Source: Gigaspora rosea (taxonomy: Eukaryota > Glomeromycota > Glomeromycetes > Diversisporales > Gigasporaceae). Taken from it: 64,000 nucleotides of DNA. The notes under the pieces were generated by a model, which saw only the letters and a program-made list of their open reading frames with translations, ran no database searches and was not told the DNA's origin. Positions 1 to 11,473 of the stretch are shown here, in pieces; within the stretch, counting starts at the first letter, position 1, and every line of letters starts with the position of its first letter. The DNA is taken from NCBI GenBank assembly GCA_003550325.1, contig QKWP01001957.1, positions 1 to 64,000 on the forward strand, in the 5' to 3' direction. The translations under genes and the position numbers were made by a program.

Positions 1-95
1 TAAATGCTTACAGTGTAGATCTCATAGAGGGATCTACCACATAGTACTTTACGGTAGTTTCACTGCCTTTTGTCACTTTATTACCTTTCTTTAGT

Positions 96-203
96 TCGTT
101 ACCTTTTGATAGCTTGCCACCTTTCGCCAGTTTCGCAACCTTTCGCCAGTTTCGCCACCTTTTGCCGGTTTCACCACCTTACGCCAGTTTCGCCATTTCG
201 TCT
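96..203. repeat. 19-bp minisatellite with TTTCGCC motif
   Basis: About five imperfect tandem copies of a roughly 19-bp unit built on CGCCACCTTTCGCCAGTTT are visible. The same TTTCGCC motif and its complement GGCGAAA recur at 218-280. They recur again inside the hAT-like element at 22295-22400. No coding potential is evident. Confidence 0.7.
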
Positions 204-322
204 TTTAAATTTTTTTTTGGCGAAAGTTGAAACTAGGTTTCGCCTTTCGGCAATGGCGAAACCTCTAGGTTTCGCCTAACAACTGTACACATGATGGTCA
301 TGAACACGAAGAGGACTTGATT

Positions 323-883
323 TAGGGTGTCCAGGATTATGATGCAACATAATATGCGCATAATTTGACCTGTACCGCATACGCATTATGCGTCACATAA
401 ATTTGCATAATTTGGGCCATTTCACATAATAATTCGCATAATATGAGTGTACAAGTTTTAGACCAATGAAATTGCTCAAAATAGAGTAAAAAGCTAGAGT
501 TGGAACCGATATATTTTTTTACTAGCTTAAACCAAGTTGATCAGTTTAGCATATAAAAAATAAAACCGGTTTCAAATTCTAGATAGATAGGACAAAATGA
601 CCAATCATGACACTTTTAATAATTTCTTTGATCAATTTTAAGCGGCCTATGTACAATGTACTTAAATCAATACACAAGATAACATAATCTAAATAGATAT
701 TTAAAAAAAATCTAATATTAGATATCTGAGAATTCGTGCAATTTTTTGCATATTTTGCATAATTTGTGGTATATCGCATAATATGCTGCATATTTTAAGC
801 TAAAAACTTGCATAATTTGCATAATTTACAATTTGCCGCATGCATAATTTGGCCATCCTTGCATCATAATCCTGGACACCCTA
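323..883. mobile_element. hAT-like MITE, 8-bp TSD
   Basis: The element begins TAGGGTGTCCAGG and ends with the reverse complement, giving perfect 25-bp terminal inverted repeats (323-347 and 859-883). It is flanked on both sides by the 8-bp direct repeat acttgatt (315-322 and 884-891). The TAGGG end and the 8-bp duplication are hallmarks of hAT transposons. Subterminal copies of GCATAATTTG occur on both sides, as expected for transposase-binding repeats. There is no transposase ORF, so it is non-autonomous. Confidence 0.88.
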
Positions 884-910
884 ACTTGATTGTGTAGTTG
901 GTGACATATA

Positions 911-1247
911 GGGTGCCTCGTATTAAAAGGGCCCATTTTGTCATATAGCTTATTTGAGATAATTGAGTTTAATCGTTTGTTTTGATTTTCGGACTGATCC
1001 GGGATTAAGCAAATTTTATAATTTTGATTGGTTAAATATAACAGGTGACTATCGGGTAAACTCGTAATGTGCTTGTCCTTAGGCAGACTCGTGTAATTTT
1101 TCTTTTACATTACCTCCATTTTTTATTATGCAAATCGACCTTCATTTATAATCGAAAAATGTCAACTATGCCGAAATTTACATGAATCTAATAAAAACTC
1201 ATTTTTCAAAAAAATTGCAAAATGGGCCCTTTTAATACGAGGCACCC
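911..1247. mobile_element. Fold-back MITE with perfect 30-bp TIRs
   Basis: Perfect 30-bp inverted ends begin GGGTGCCTCG (911-940 and 1218-1247), flanked by catata on both sides (905-910 and 1248-1253). A diverged second copy lies at 32226-32558 with the same internal order of motifs. Part of the interior, the stretch around GACTGATCCGGGA, is also found inverted at about 1625-1700. The superfamily is not certain. Confidence 0.8.
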
Positions 1248-1596
1248 CATATAAACCGCACCAGAGTCTAGACAGAAATTGACAGGGCCTAGGATCGATT
1301 TTCAGAACATATGATCTTCCGGCATCAATTGTCTTTGAGAAAAAAAATTGATTTATGTTAGGGTTTGGGTTTACGTTGGTAGTTAGAAAGTGCATTATAT
1401 AGCAAAATTGTGCGAGGAAACTTTTTTGTTAGGCCAGAAAGACGATTTGCTAGTATAAATCTTGCGATAAATACGATTTTTGCAAACCAAACGTTTGTTG
1501 TGAATTTCTTTACGTTACACCTGATCCTGAGTTTTAATTGGCTAATTGACGTCAGAAGATCACGTGTTCGAAAAATCGATCTTTGCCCTGGTGTTG

Positions 1597-1926
1597 TTGT
1601 CTAGACACTTTTGCAGTAAAGTGACATGGCGTATGAGAATTAACCAATCGGAGAAAGTAAATTTTTGATCGTCCCGGATCAGTCTGACATCAAAACAAAA
1701 CACGTGTACAAGAAGAAAAAAAGAGAAAAAAGCGAAAATACTCAAAAACTAGTGTTTAAATGGCCTTAAAAACCATAAAAATGTCCAGAACGCGATTTTA
1801 CATATATATAGGGACCTTCTAAGGCTATATACACGAACCCTAACCCTAACCTTAACAAAAAAGCCAAAAAGTTAATCCGAAGACGCTACACCACGTGATG
1901 GTCACATTACTGCAAAACTAGACAAA
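1597..1926. mobile_element. MITE with TTGTCTAG ends and telomere-like core
   Basis: Inverted ends TTGTCTAG...TTTTGCAGTAA..GTGAC lie near 1597-1625 and 1901-1926, with a 4-base length difference. No clean TSD is visible. The interior shares a segment with the 911-1247 element and holds a short telomere-like run (CCCTAACCCTAACC) at about 1836-1850. An AT-rich segment with related outer ends continues to about 2266. Confidence 0.5.
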
Positions 1927-2274
1927 GACCTGTAAAAATTTGTATATAAATTAATACAAACTAATGCAAATTTAGATTGATAATGCAAATTAAACCAAAT
2001 TTCTAAGGGCCAAATTTACGTGTATTCTATAAATTTGATTGGCTAATAATATCAGATAGTGTGCTGAATTAAGTTTCTGAAAGAGAAAATGAATGAACAT
2101 AATAGATGATCAAGGTTAGAACAAAAATTTTGAGTAAATTTCTGCCATTTTCTGAAACAAATCGCAAATTAATATAAAGTTAATATCTTATTACAAATTA
2201 ATACAAATTTTTGCAATAACAAAATAAAGATTTTGTATAACACAAAAAATTTTTACGTGTCTCTGTGTCTAGAC

Positions 2275-2754
2275 TAGGGATGGGTATGGTTACAGTTATA
2301 GCCGTTTGTGACTGGATATAGCTGTAGTCGATTCTAGCCAGTCAGAGAGGCTTAGCTGACCGACTAAATTGTAGCCGATGCCAGATTTAAAAACAGATCA
2401 ATGCAGATCATTCTGATAAACGGAAGATCCCGTAATGACTAATGATTATTACGTCACGTGAAATAATACATACGTTATTTGTTTACTTGCACTAACAAAA
2501 TTGGCCTAAACTAATCTGTAATCTCAATTATCACAAGAATGACCAAACCAATTTTGATGTTTTAACTGCCGTTAGAATCAGAAGATTTGGCTCTACAATT
2601 TTAATTAAAGGATCAAAGAACCTTTACATTGTAAAATAATTGATTGACTATAGCCGGCTATTAGCTGGTATGACTGATCGCACTTAGTCAGCTATATGCC
2701 AATAGTTGATAATAACCGACTGAAACTGGCCATAACCGACTGAACCCATCCCTA
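2275..2754. mobile_element. hAT-like MITE, 8-bp TSD
   Basis: The ends are TAGGGATGGGT and its complement. The exact 8-bp duplication gtctagac flanks both sides (2267-2274 and 2755-2762). The interior is rich in inverted copies of a TAGCCGRCT-like motif, plausible transposase sites. TAGGGATG is a typical hAT terminus. No ORF. Confidence 0.88.
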
Positions 2755-2849
2755 GTCTAGACTCCTGGTAGGGCCATGACATATAAATTATTACTAAGCA
2801 GAAACGGTGCATATAAATCACCTGATATAGATCAACTAATAATCCTGAT

Positions 2850-4554
2850 TAAGGTTGCATGCCGTAATAGGTTTGGCCAAGTTGTAAAGTTGCAACCTTT
2901 TACCTTAAAGTTGTAATGATTTGCCGTAAAGGGTGTAATAGTCGTAATAGATATAATTGTTGTATTAGGTATAATAGTTGTAATGGTTGTAATGGCTGTA
3001 ATAGTTGTAATAGCCGTAATGCAATAAGTAGTGGCTTGGTACTGTCGCACTAAATTAGAAATATTAATTGAGACTAAAAACCTATATAATGGCAAATTTA
3101 GATATTGTCACACAAAGCATAGTGTGGGAAATGCCACGTGAGTATGGATATTAAGTAGTCTAACTACTTTAGTTTTACTGCACAATTAATATGTAACGAA
3201 CCTAGCAAACTAGCTGGTTATATATAAATTGTACTGTAAAAACTAAAGTAGTCAAACTACTTAACATCCCTAGTCTTAATCGATTTTTTTCACAAGACTA
3301 GCAATAGTAATGCAACTTGTTATTTTTTTTTACATTATAGGTAATTTATAACTTTCATAAAATCGTTCGATATGCCAGTATGCTATTGTACCATACCAGG
3401 AACGTAGTGCATGGTGTGAAGTGTTTTGTACAAATCTGGGCACCTAATTGGGTTATTCGCCCTGAACGATACTATAAATGAATTATAATTGATTGATCTG
3501 TGTGATATATTCATTATTCAATAATTATTTTTCACGTTTGTACGTTTTATTGCTATATGAGATATAAATTTACAAATGAGCGTATGAATTCAAAAATCAA
3601 AGATGCAATAACAAACAATAGTAAAAATAATACTTTTAGGTACAACAATTAGTGATCCGATATAAATTTATAGACTTCAATACTAAATACTTGATTTTTT
3701 TTCCTCGGATTTTTTGTCGGGCTGATAAATTGATAATCACTGATCGTAGGCTTAATCAAGAATTTGTCAATCCAAATTATGTTTCGTGAATTTTAATATT
3801 CTTTACAGAGCACTCCCCAGAGTTTTGGGTTGGATCCACTGGAACTTGGCAATGCTAGCCAACCAACTCTATAGCAAAATTATCAGCCGGACGTTAACTT
3901 CATCAATAAGTTTTTAGGCTCTGAAATTCAGATTGCAAATACTATCAACTTCTTTTCTTATACCAAATGGAATGCGATGAAGAGGAGTACCAGGAACAGA
4001 GTACAAAGTATACAGAGTATGTTTACTGGTAAATGTAATATGTACAATTCTGTGCATCTAATTGGATGTTCCCTCCTCATAATCTATTTTTCTGATTTCT
4101 GTATTTATGCACTATTACATACATATGTTCTTTGTATGGCTATCGACTTCACCATATTGTTCCTAAATTTGGTATATAACTTGTTCTTACTAGTTTTATT
4201 TATAGTTCCGTTTGTATTATCTATATCAGTGCCGATTTTCCATCTTGTTAAATATAAAATTAAGTTTCTATTCCTGGTTTTGTGCAATAACGTCGCGCAG
4301 CTACCTTATTGGAAATACTGGTAAGCCAACCGGATTGTTGCAAACATTTATGATACAACCTATTATGGCACTTACAATCTATTACGGCACTTACAACCTA
4401 TTACGGCACTTACAACTATTACGTCACTTACAACTTTTACGGCATTTTACGGCAATATGGCACATTACAACTTTGGGCATTAGTTGTAATTAAGGTTGCA
4501 ACCCAGGTTGTAATCCATAATGTCTGTAATTATTACTTACGACCAGCAACCTTA
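2850..4554. mobile_element. hAT-like element with TAAGGTTGC ends
   Basis: Short ends TAAGGTTGC (2850-2858 and 4546-4554) are flanked by the 8-bp repeat atcctgat (2842-2849 and 4555-4562). Clustered subterminal repeats occur on both sides: GTTGTAATGG-type units at 2920-3030, and the complementary TTACAACCTATTACGGC type at 4350-4450. The arrangement fits a 1.7-kb non-autonomous hAT element. It holds a smaller fold-back at 3143-3276. An open stretch at 3977-4324 is hydrophobic low-complexity sequence and is not called as a gene. The element sits inside a Helitron-like 5' remnant. Confidence 0.7.
3143..3276. mobile_element. Small fold-back, hAT-type right end
   Basis: Inverted arms TTAAGTAGT..AACTACTTTAGTTTT (about 3150-3178 and 3236-3262) surround a short loop. 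The right end reads as TAGGGATGTTAAG on the minus strand, an hAT-like terminus; the left end is degenerate. No TSD was found. Confidence 0.55.
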
Positions 4555-4900
4555 ATCCTGATCACGGTACCCAAATTCGGGGATGTCTAAAGTAGGGTCA
4601 ACTCATATTTCTTAATAATTTTCTCGATTAATTTTAGGGTTAGAGTCATCTTATATTAGGGTTAGGCTGGGGTTTAGATAGTTATATATAAGCAAAATTG
4701 CCTATCTGAAGTAGGTTTAGACTGCCATTTTTTGTATTTTTTAGGGGTTTATTCTTTGCTTCGCTAGCAATCATCAAAATTCTGTAATTTGATTGGCTGT
4801 GATCACGTGAATTTGACCCTGCTTTAGACGACACCCAAATTCGACTAATCAAATTGTTTAAATGTGACAGACAGAAAAACTTTAGTAGTACTATGCGCTT
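4555..4900 (-). mobile_element. Helitron-like 5'-end remnant, interrupted
   Basis: After removing the insertion at 4580-4834, this strip reads on the minus strand as the conserved 5' subterminal block of the Helitron-like units at 24311 and 22936: the CTGATTGG-like motif, then GAATTTGGGTACC, then TGATCAGGAT. Both neighbouring DNA transposons (2850-4554 and 4580-4834) landed inside it. No TC terminus survives. Confidence 0.5.
4580..4834. mobile_element. Mutator-like MITE, 9-10-bp TSD
   Basis: Imperfect 22-bp inverted ends share GTCTAAAG then AGGGTCAA. They are flanked by the direct repeat ccaaattcg (4571-4579 and 4835-4843); one more matching C on each side allows 10 bp. A 9-10-bp duplication points to Mutator-like transposases. 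The GTCTAAAGC core is shared with the element at 9525-9795. The interior contains AGGGTTAG runs. Confidence 0.78.
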
Positions 4901-4902
4901 AA

Positions 4903-6280
4903 ATTACCGTAAACTGCCGTATAAAAGACCCGGGTCTCTTACACCTCACCAATATTAAAACCTAATATTAGACCTGGGTCTAGTACATGTTTAATGTTGT
5001 TAGTCGAAATACTTAATTTAGTCAACTATTTAGACAATTAGTGTCTAAATATATTTCGACATGGCATTATTTTTTTTCGAAATGTCAAAAGTCTAAATTT
5101 GCCTAAATGTCTAAATAGTTGACTAAATAATACTATGTGACTAAATGTCTAAATAGTTGACTAAATATAATACTATATGACTAAATATAAGATTCTATTT
5201 AATTATAGCACTTTGCAAAAAAGTGTAATCCTGTGATTTACACAGTGATGATGGCAGAAAATTTTAATTCCCTATTAATCATCATTTTCATCAAAAACGT
5301 CTATGTTTTATCTGAAATCATTAAAATTCTTCAAGAATTGAAAAATCGGCTGATTTCTCGTGACAACATGATCTGCAGAGATCACACATTTTTGCAAAGC
5401 GCAATAAGCTCTGGTATAGCTTTAAAACAACCAAAAAACTTTGTACATTGCTTCATATTATTTGTAAAACCTAATAACTTACAGTATTAAATAATAAAAA
5501 TAGAGGCACTCAATATATAAAGATTTAGAATTCGATCATCGATTCTAAACCGATTTTGAGGTTTCGATCATCAATTTTGATTTTTAGAATCAATTCGCAT
5601 CCCTACTTTGTGATATTTACATACAGTTCCACAGCTGCAATGGCAGTGCAGGGACCTGAAACAGATGCTGCAGGATGACACCCCAATACTTTTTAGCTAT
5701 ATGGGCGTATGTTAGACATTTTTCTTATGCTTGTGTTTTCATGTAGTTTAGGACCTTGGGGTTTAGAAAATTTTAGAACTGAGAGGTCAGTAGTTTATAC
5801 GTAGTTGATTGGTATGAGTTCAAATAATTAGTCCTAGACTTTAGTCCTAGACTAGAGGTATTGATGTTAAATATGAATGCTAGAGCTTGTTTGGATAGCA
5901 AACCTATTACTATATGTTTTTTCATATTATTTTTTAATTTAGACATTTCGACATTATTTAGACATTTCGACATTATTTAGACATTTTGGCATAAATTAGG
6001 ATTTCGATAATATTTAGACATTTCGGCAGCCTAAATATCAAATGTCGAAATATTTTTACAAGCATAAAACAATTTCGGCTAACATCATTATACATGGTGG
6101 AGATTTTTTACCATTAGAAGGAAACTTTAAAAAGCATGCATATTTTTATTCATAGTGGGCAGCCTAAATATTTGAAAAAACCCGCATTTGGTTATTGTAG
6201 ATTATGAGTTTCATGCCCGGGTCTAGTACATAGGGGGTCTGATATCTGGGATAGTCTTGTATACGGCAGTTTGCGGCAAT
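4903..6280. mobile_element. 1.4-kb TIR element with internal direct repeats
   Basis: 27-bp inverted ends (4903-4929 and 6254-6280) differ at three positions and contain the shared block AAACTGCCGTATA. A second inverted pair, CCCGGGTCT / GGGTCTAGTACAT, lies just inside. The interior holds tandem GTCTAAATAGTTGACTAAATA units (about 5025-5185) and AGACATTTCGACATTATTT units (about 5935-6030). No TSD was resolved. The open stretch at 5233-5490 has no recognisable family. Confidence 0.6.
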
Positions 6281-7958
6281 TTTTTTATTTGTATTTTTTT
6301 TTTAGATTATTTTATTAAAAGTTTTTATTTAATTTTAATTATATATATATTTTACAATCAAAAATTGAAACCGCCTAGAAAAAAAAGTTTTTTTATTAAC
6401 AATTAATCGTTTAATGCGCCTAACAGTTTAAACCACTTGGATTTAATACCATTTAGCTTAAACTAACAGTATAAAGAAATTTTGTGCTGCTAAATAATTT
6501 TAACTCTTAACGACAATCAGCTTATCTATGATATTTCTTAAATATATGGGCCAAATTGCTTCATCTCCATAGTAATTTGATATGTCATGAACACATGGCA
6601 AAATAATTGTAAAATTATCAATGACGATATTGATAAATAGTTAATTGAAATAAAAAATAAAATAAATAAGAAAAAGTAATATGACATCTTTTTTAATTAG
6701 AATAAAAATAAAATGAATAAGAAAAGGTAATATGTTATCTTTTTTAATTAGAATAATAGATTGAAATAATAAAAATAAATGTACTATATAAAGTTAAAAT
6801 GTATAAAAATAATTTGAGTGCTGCAAAGAGAAAATGAGGTTGTGGACTTTCAAGTCTATCTTTTAAATAATTGGCGAGTAATAGGTTAAATTAAAATCTT
6901 GTAAGAAACTTTTCTTGGCATCATAATGCCAGGAACGTAGTACGAAGTATGAAGTGGATGGTTCAGTTCGTTCGTCAGCAAAATCTGTAATCTGATTGGA
7001 CACCTAATAATTTACGAATTTCGGCTGATCAAATATGGCTAAGTGATACCTGCAGCAATCTAGTCAAATCCGGTTATGAAGCTGTAAATCCCAACTGATA
7101 TAGCAAGCTAATATCTTGTATGAATATTGTAATCATCGTATGGGTACTCTCATGCCGAGTTTAACTCCGATGGTTTACTTTGGAAAGGTCACATGAATTA
7201 GAATAAGACACGGATATTAATAATTTATTAGCCATTTATTTAAAAAGAATGTATATTTATGTTTTCTTAATTTAAGGAGAGCATACATTAGAAGCAAGAT
7301 GATGAACAAAGGGTCGGACCAACCATTTATATAAATTCTAAATCTCAAATAAGTTTACACTCCAATAACTACGACTACACCACTACTACTACGTTTTTAC
7401 ACTGTTACTACTACGTTTTACGTTTCTTGAGTAACGTCTGTATAATTAAGCCACTAAGAATACATAATAATGCCTAATACTAGAAAGGTAAGGTTAACAT
7501 AGCTATAGCGATACAATTATGGAAGGTATGTGACAACTTTACGAATTTTACCAATGCGGAAGTGAGAGGCAAAGGAAAAAATTATTTGTTACAGTATAAT
7601 GATTCTTATATTATAATCGCTTTCATATTTTAGCTATGATAACATTTCTAACTGCTCAGTTGCCGGATTCATGCATAGAAACACGTTACGGCAAACAAAT
7701 TCAGTATAAAAATCAGCATTTGTACCTAAACTCCACCCATACAAGAACTTGTCATTTTGTGGCAACATGGAAACATTCGAATTTTGCATTCGTCCACAAA
7801 ATCTGATTCTAATTAGATGCTCTAATTTTGTATGCGTTATGCAAAAAGGTGCAATAATCTACATCCTTACCAGGAACGCAATCAAAATCTTGATTCTGAT
7901 TGTATGTAGTGCTTAGGGATTAACAATTATCTCATAATTGCTGAATACGATGTTAATA
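6281..7958. other. AT-rich stretch without genes
   Basis: Apart from the tandem duplication and a scattered CCAGGAACGTAGTACGAAGT motif (about 6930), nothing codes here. The same motif occurs near 3399, 3992, 7871 and, inverted, near 58020. It is probably another dispersed repeat whose borders I could not place. Confidence 0.5.
6667..6765. repeat. Tandem duplication, about 50-bp unit
   Basis: Two adjacent near-identical units contain TAATATGACATCTTTTTTAA and its variant with GTTATC. The surrounding 6281-7950 is AT-rich, and I see no gene in it. Confidence 0.65.
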
Positions 7959-7968
7959 GGAAGTCATA

Positions 7969-8145
7969 AGGTGGATTAGTGGCAGAAACGTCCTCGGTCC
8001 TGTGATTTCCGAGCAATTTAGAGCTCCATAGATCATTCACGTAAAAAATTTAACGACCATGTGATTTATAATCTGGGTTTTCTTGGATGCATTTTGCTTG
8101 GAAATCACTGGACTGAGGATCGTTTTTGTTACCACTAATCCACCT
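7969..8145. mobile_element. Mutator-like MITE, 10-bp TSD
   Basis: Ends AGGTGGATTAGTGG and complement form an imperfect inverted repeat of about 50 bp. The 10-bp direct repeat ggaagtcata flanks both sides (7959-7968 and 8146-8155). The 177-bp length and the TSD size fit a small Mutator-type MITE. Confidence 0.8.
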
Positions 8146-8155
8146 GGAAGTCATA

Positions 8156-9515
8156 CTTGAACCTTAAGGTTAATTACACTTCCCTCTGATGCTGCTCATC
8201 GTTGCATTGCCAGAATGTTTCTTCGATCGGTGGTGTTCAATCAGTATTCAACGTTGTATGCATGTTCGAAAAAAGCATTCGCATCACTGTTCAGCCCGAT
8301 TTTCGGTCACATTTGAGAACCCATGACAAAATCGATACAATAGCTAGGATTTTTTTTACTCATATGCTCGTTATCAATAATTGGATAAATCATGCACGAA
8401 TATTATCTGAATCACACACAAATATTAAAAATGTAATGGTTTTATTATTGCTCAGATTCTAAACCGGTCAATTAGGAGCTTCTGACTGGTATCGGTCACG
8501 GTTATGACCAGTCATGACCGGTCATAACCTTTTACTACTTCTAAATATAATGCTCTTTTATTTGGTAACAACATACTGTATGTAAAAATTTATTTGCTTT
8601 TTTCCAAATTAATTAAATTACTACAAATGATTACCGTGTTGTTGCATAATAACGCTCGCTCATTAGTTAAAATTATTCCTTAATTAAGCTTAATCTAGGC
8701 TAGCGGTCGTACCCTAGGGTACAATAACCGGTTAACTGTTAGGCTATCCGAATACCCGAATTATAAAACTGATAAACAGATAAATTATTGATGTATCCGG
8801 TTAACTTAAGATATAATATAGGATAATATAGGGTAAAATACAATTATAATAAAAATTTTAATTTGCGTATTATTTATATACTAGCATCACTCCAGCACTC
8901 AGTGTAAAACTTGTCTACATCATAAATTTAATGTATTTTAATAAGAACATGATTTTAATATTTCGTTTGTTTATTATATTTATTTAATAGGTGATATAAA
9001 TCAATTACACTTTAAACTTATACTGGCTTTCAGTTTTTTGTAAGTACTGTATAATAATAATAATTATTATATTATATATATGAATACAGTAAGTACTTAC
9101 TTTATGTTTTTATTACATACACATACTTTACACAAGAATACTATTATTGTTCCTCATCATTTCTGAATTTACGTAAATCCTGAATTGACGTGTGTTCTTT
9201 TTGATTTTCATCTTGTATGCAGATCATGTAATAAATTACTGATAATAATTACTTTGTTCCACATCATTTCTGAATTTAATTCTGAATGAACATTCGTTCT
9301 TTCTCGATTTTCATCGATTATGAAATGCACAGCAATGTAATAAATTACTGATAATAATTATTTATTAATAATTACATTGTTTTTTTTCATTAACCCACTC
9401 CTATCTTTTTTTATCAGCATGCTGTATATCGTTTCCAATAATGTTAAGATTTGACGTAGATCGTCTTGATCATTGGCTATGTTTTTACTCGTGACCCGCC
9501 ACATTTCCTTTTAGG
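8156..9515. other. AT-rich stretch with tandem duplication
   Basis: No gene is visible. Positions 9147-9362 hold two copies of a unit of about 107 bp, each beginning TTGTTCC.CATCATTTCTGAATTT and ending ACTGATAATAATTA. Near 8480-8530 a short self-complementary stretch of GACCGGTCAT-type motifs occurs. Confidence 0.55.
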
Positions 9516-9524
9516 CTAAAACGG

Positions 9525-9795
9525 GAGTCGTCTAAAGCCGTGTGCGTCACGTGACATAGAGCCAATAAATTGCTTGTTTTGATCGACACGGCGAAGAAAA
9601 TAAAGTGAAAAAAAGTGAAAAACGTCCAAAATACAAAAATCGAGCACCTAAACCTACCTTGGGGTATTAACAAAAAATGTCGGGGAGGCAATTTTACTAT
9701 ATAGAACATTCTAACTCTGACCCCAGACTAACCCTTACCCTAACCCTAATCAAAAAGTCAAAAACACATGACCGCACACGGCTTTAGACGTACCC
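9525..9795. mobile_element. Mutator-like MITE, 9-bp TSD, telomere-like core
   Basis: Inverted ends contain GTCTAAAGCCGTGTGCG (near 9530 and 9774) and are flanked by ctaaaacgg on both sides (9516-9524 and 9796-9804). The terminal GTCTAAAGC motif matches the 4580-4834 element, so both belong to one family. CCCTTACCCTAACCCTAA lies inside at about 9730-9748. Confidence 0.8.
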
Positions 9796-9825
9796 CTAAA
9801 ACGGAAAGGATTTTCATCAAATAAT

Positions 9826-9925
9826 TTTATATTATCTTATCGATATCGATATCATATAATATCGGATATATCAAGATAGTTTAGATAATAATAACGATAA
9901 CGATATCGATATCGATATTGATATA
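9826..9925. repeat. GATATC-rich simple repeat
   Basis: Irregular tandem ATCGATATCGAT units, self-complementary and interspersed with TATAATATCGGATATATC. Confidence 0.7.
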
Positions 9926-10080
9926 GCCCCAAAAATTTTTTATCGTATTCGGGTTGTATTTATAAGATTTTTAAGTTCGACGACTTTTGATTCCATAATA
10001 AGATGTATGCATTGCCATGTAAACTTTATTTGAAATTATGTACGTACATACTAAAAATACATTTGTTAGTTTTGTTAACA

Positions 10081-10240
10081 AATTCTCAGATTATTCCCGA
10101 TTATAGCTATGCTTCCATAGTTAGATGATGCATTCTTAAAAGGTTTACTAAATATATAAATAAATTCTCAGATAATTCCTGATAATAGCAATGTCCATAC
10201 TTAGAAGATGTATTCTTATGAGAGTTTACTAAGTATATGT
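10081..10240. repeat. Tandem duplication, 82-bp unit, next to gap
   Basis: Two copies begin AATTCTCAGATNATTCC and differ by scattered substitutions; the second runs up to the assembly gap. Confidence 0.7.
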
Positions 10241-10254
10241 TAAACTTTATATTT

Positions 10255-10511
10255 NNNNNNNNNNNNNNNNNNNNNNNNNNNNNNNNNNNNNNNNNNNNNN
10301 NNNNNNNNNNNNNNNNNNNNNNNNNNNNNNNNNNNNNNNNNNNNNNNNNNNNNNNNNNNNNNNNNNNNNNNNNNNNNNNNNNNNNNNNNNNNNNNNNNNN
10401 NNNNNNNNNNNNNNNNNNNNNNNNNNNNNNNNNNNNNNNNNNNNNNNNNNNNNNNNNNNNNNNNNNNNNNNNNNNNNNNNNNNNNNNNNNNNNNNNNNNN
10501 NNNNNNNNNNN
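10255..10511. other. Assembly gap (257 N)
   Basis: A run of undetermined bases. It hides the left end of the fold-back element that follows. Confidence 0.99.
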
Positions 10512-10892
10512 TGGTCCCAACTGGTCCCAACTGGTCCTAATTCAATTGTAAATTTTTATAATGATTTTTTCCTTATGAGCTTTAAATAAAAGTTGTACAA
10601 AATAAGATTCTTTACATATTTGCTTAGTACATAAAAGTGTTAAAGTTTCTTCAAAATTTAGAAATCTTTAAAATATAAAATTTTAGGACCAGTCCTAGGA
10701 CCAGGTCCTAAATTTGATATTTTAAAGATTTCTAAATTTTGGAGAAACTTTAACACTTTTATTTATTAAGCAAATATGTAAAGAATCTTATTTTGTACAA
10801 CTTTTATTAATAGTTCATAAAGAAAAATTATTATAAAAATTTACAATTTAATTAGGACCAGTTGGGACCAGTTGGGACCAATAACATCCCTA
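10512..10892. mobile_element. Fold-back MITE with GGTCC-rich ends, left end in gap
   Basis: Two arms of about 180 bp form a near-perfect palindrome centred near 10697 (GGACCAGTCCTAGGACCAGG). Tandem GGTCCCAACT units sit at both outer ends. The right terminus reads TAGGGATGTTAT on the minus strand, an hAT-type end. The left terminus and TSD fall in the gap. Confidence 0.75.
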
Positions 10893-11059
10893 ATGGCAAA
10901 TCTATCATCAGACATAAATTTACATAAACGGCCGCACAGATAACCAACTGTACACAAAATATGCTCGAAAGCCCGATTGTAGGTTTCCTTTGACAGTACT
11001 CATATTCAGTAAGTATGAACATCATTATCATTGGTTTCTTTTAGTAGAATTTTGATTAA

Positions 11060-11473
11060 TTTATGCTATCGCAGCTATGGAGCCTAACCACAGCATGAGG
11101 TCCTTGCATTGCTATCACAGCTATGGGTCTAATTACAATGTAAGATCCTTGTACTGCTATCATAGTTGCAGAGCTTAATTGCCAAACATGAGGTTCTTGC
11201 TTTGCCTGTGGCAACAATAGAGCCTAATCACAACATGAGGTCCTCGCATTGCTATTGCATCCACGGGGCCTATGAGATTCTTGCAATGCTATCATAGTTG
11301 CAGAGCATAGTCACAAACATGAGATTCTTGCATTACCTATACCTACTGTAGAGCCTAATTACACTGTAAGGTTCTTGCTTTGCTATCACAGCCATGCAGC
11401 CTATTCACTATGTAAAGTCCTTGTACTGCTATTGTAATCACAGAACTTAATCATCAAATATGAGATTCTTTAC
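11060..11473. repeat. Degenerate minisatellite, segment 1
   Basis: Tandem units of roughly 55-60 bp carry recurring blocks such as GAGCCTAATCACAACATGAG, TTCTTGCATTGC and TATCACAGC. The array resumes at 12190-12505 and again at 19963-20338, so it was one array before the insertions. No ORF. Confidence 0.8.

Noticed and set aside
1836..1857. True telomere or chromosome end
   Set aside because: Only two to three CCCTAA units inside a MITE, with ordinary sequence on both sides.
3977..4324. 115-residue hydrophobic open stretch on the plus strand
   Set aside because: Leu/Phe/Tyr-rich by AT composition, lies inside a TIR element, and overlaps other open stretches; no family features.
8202..8462. 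86-residue plus-strand open stretch
   Set aside because: No homology recognised, no paralogue in the window, AT-rich codons; could be real but nothing supports it.
11060..11473. CRISPR array
   Set aside because: Units are diverged tandem repeats without regular unique spacers; the context is eukaryotic.
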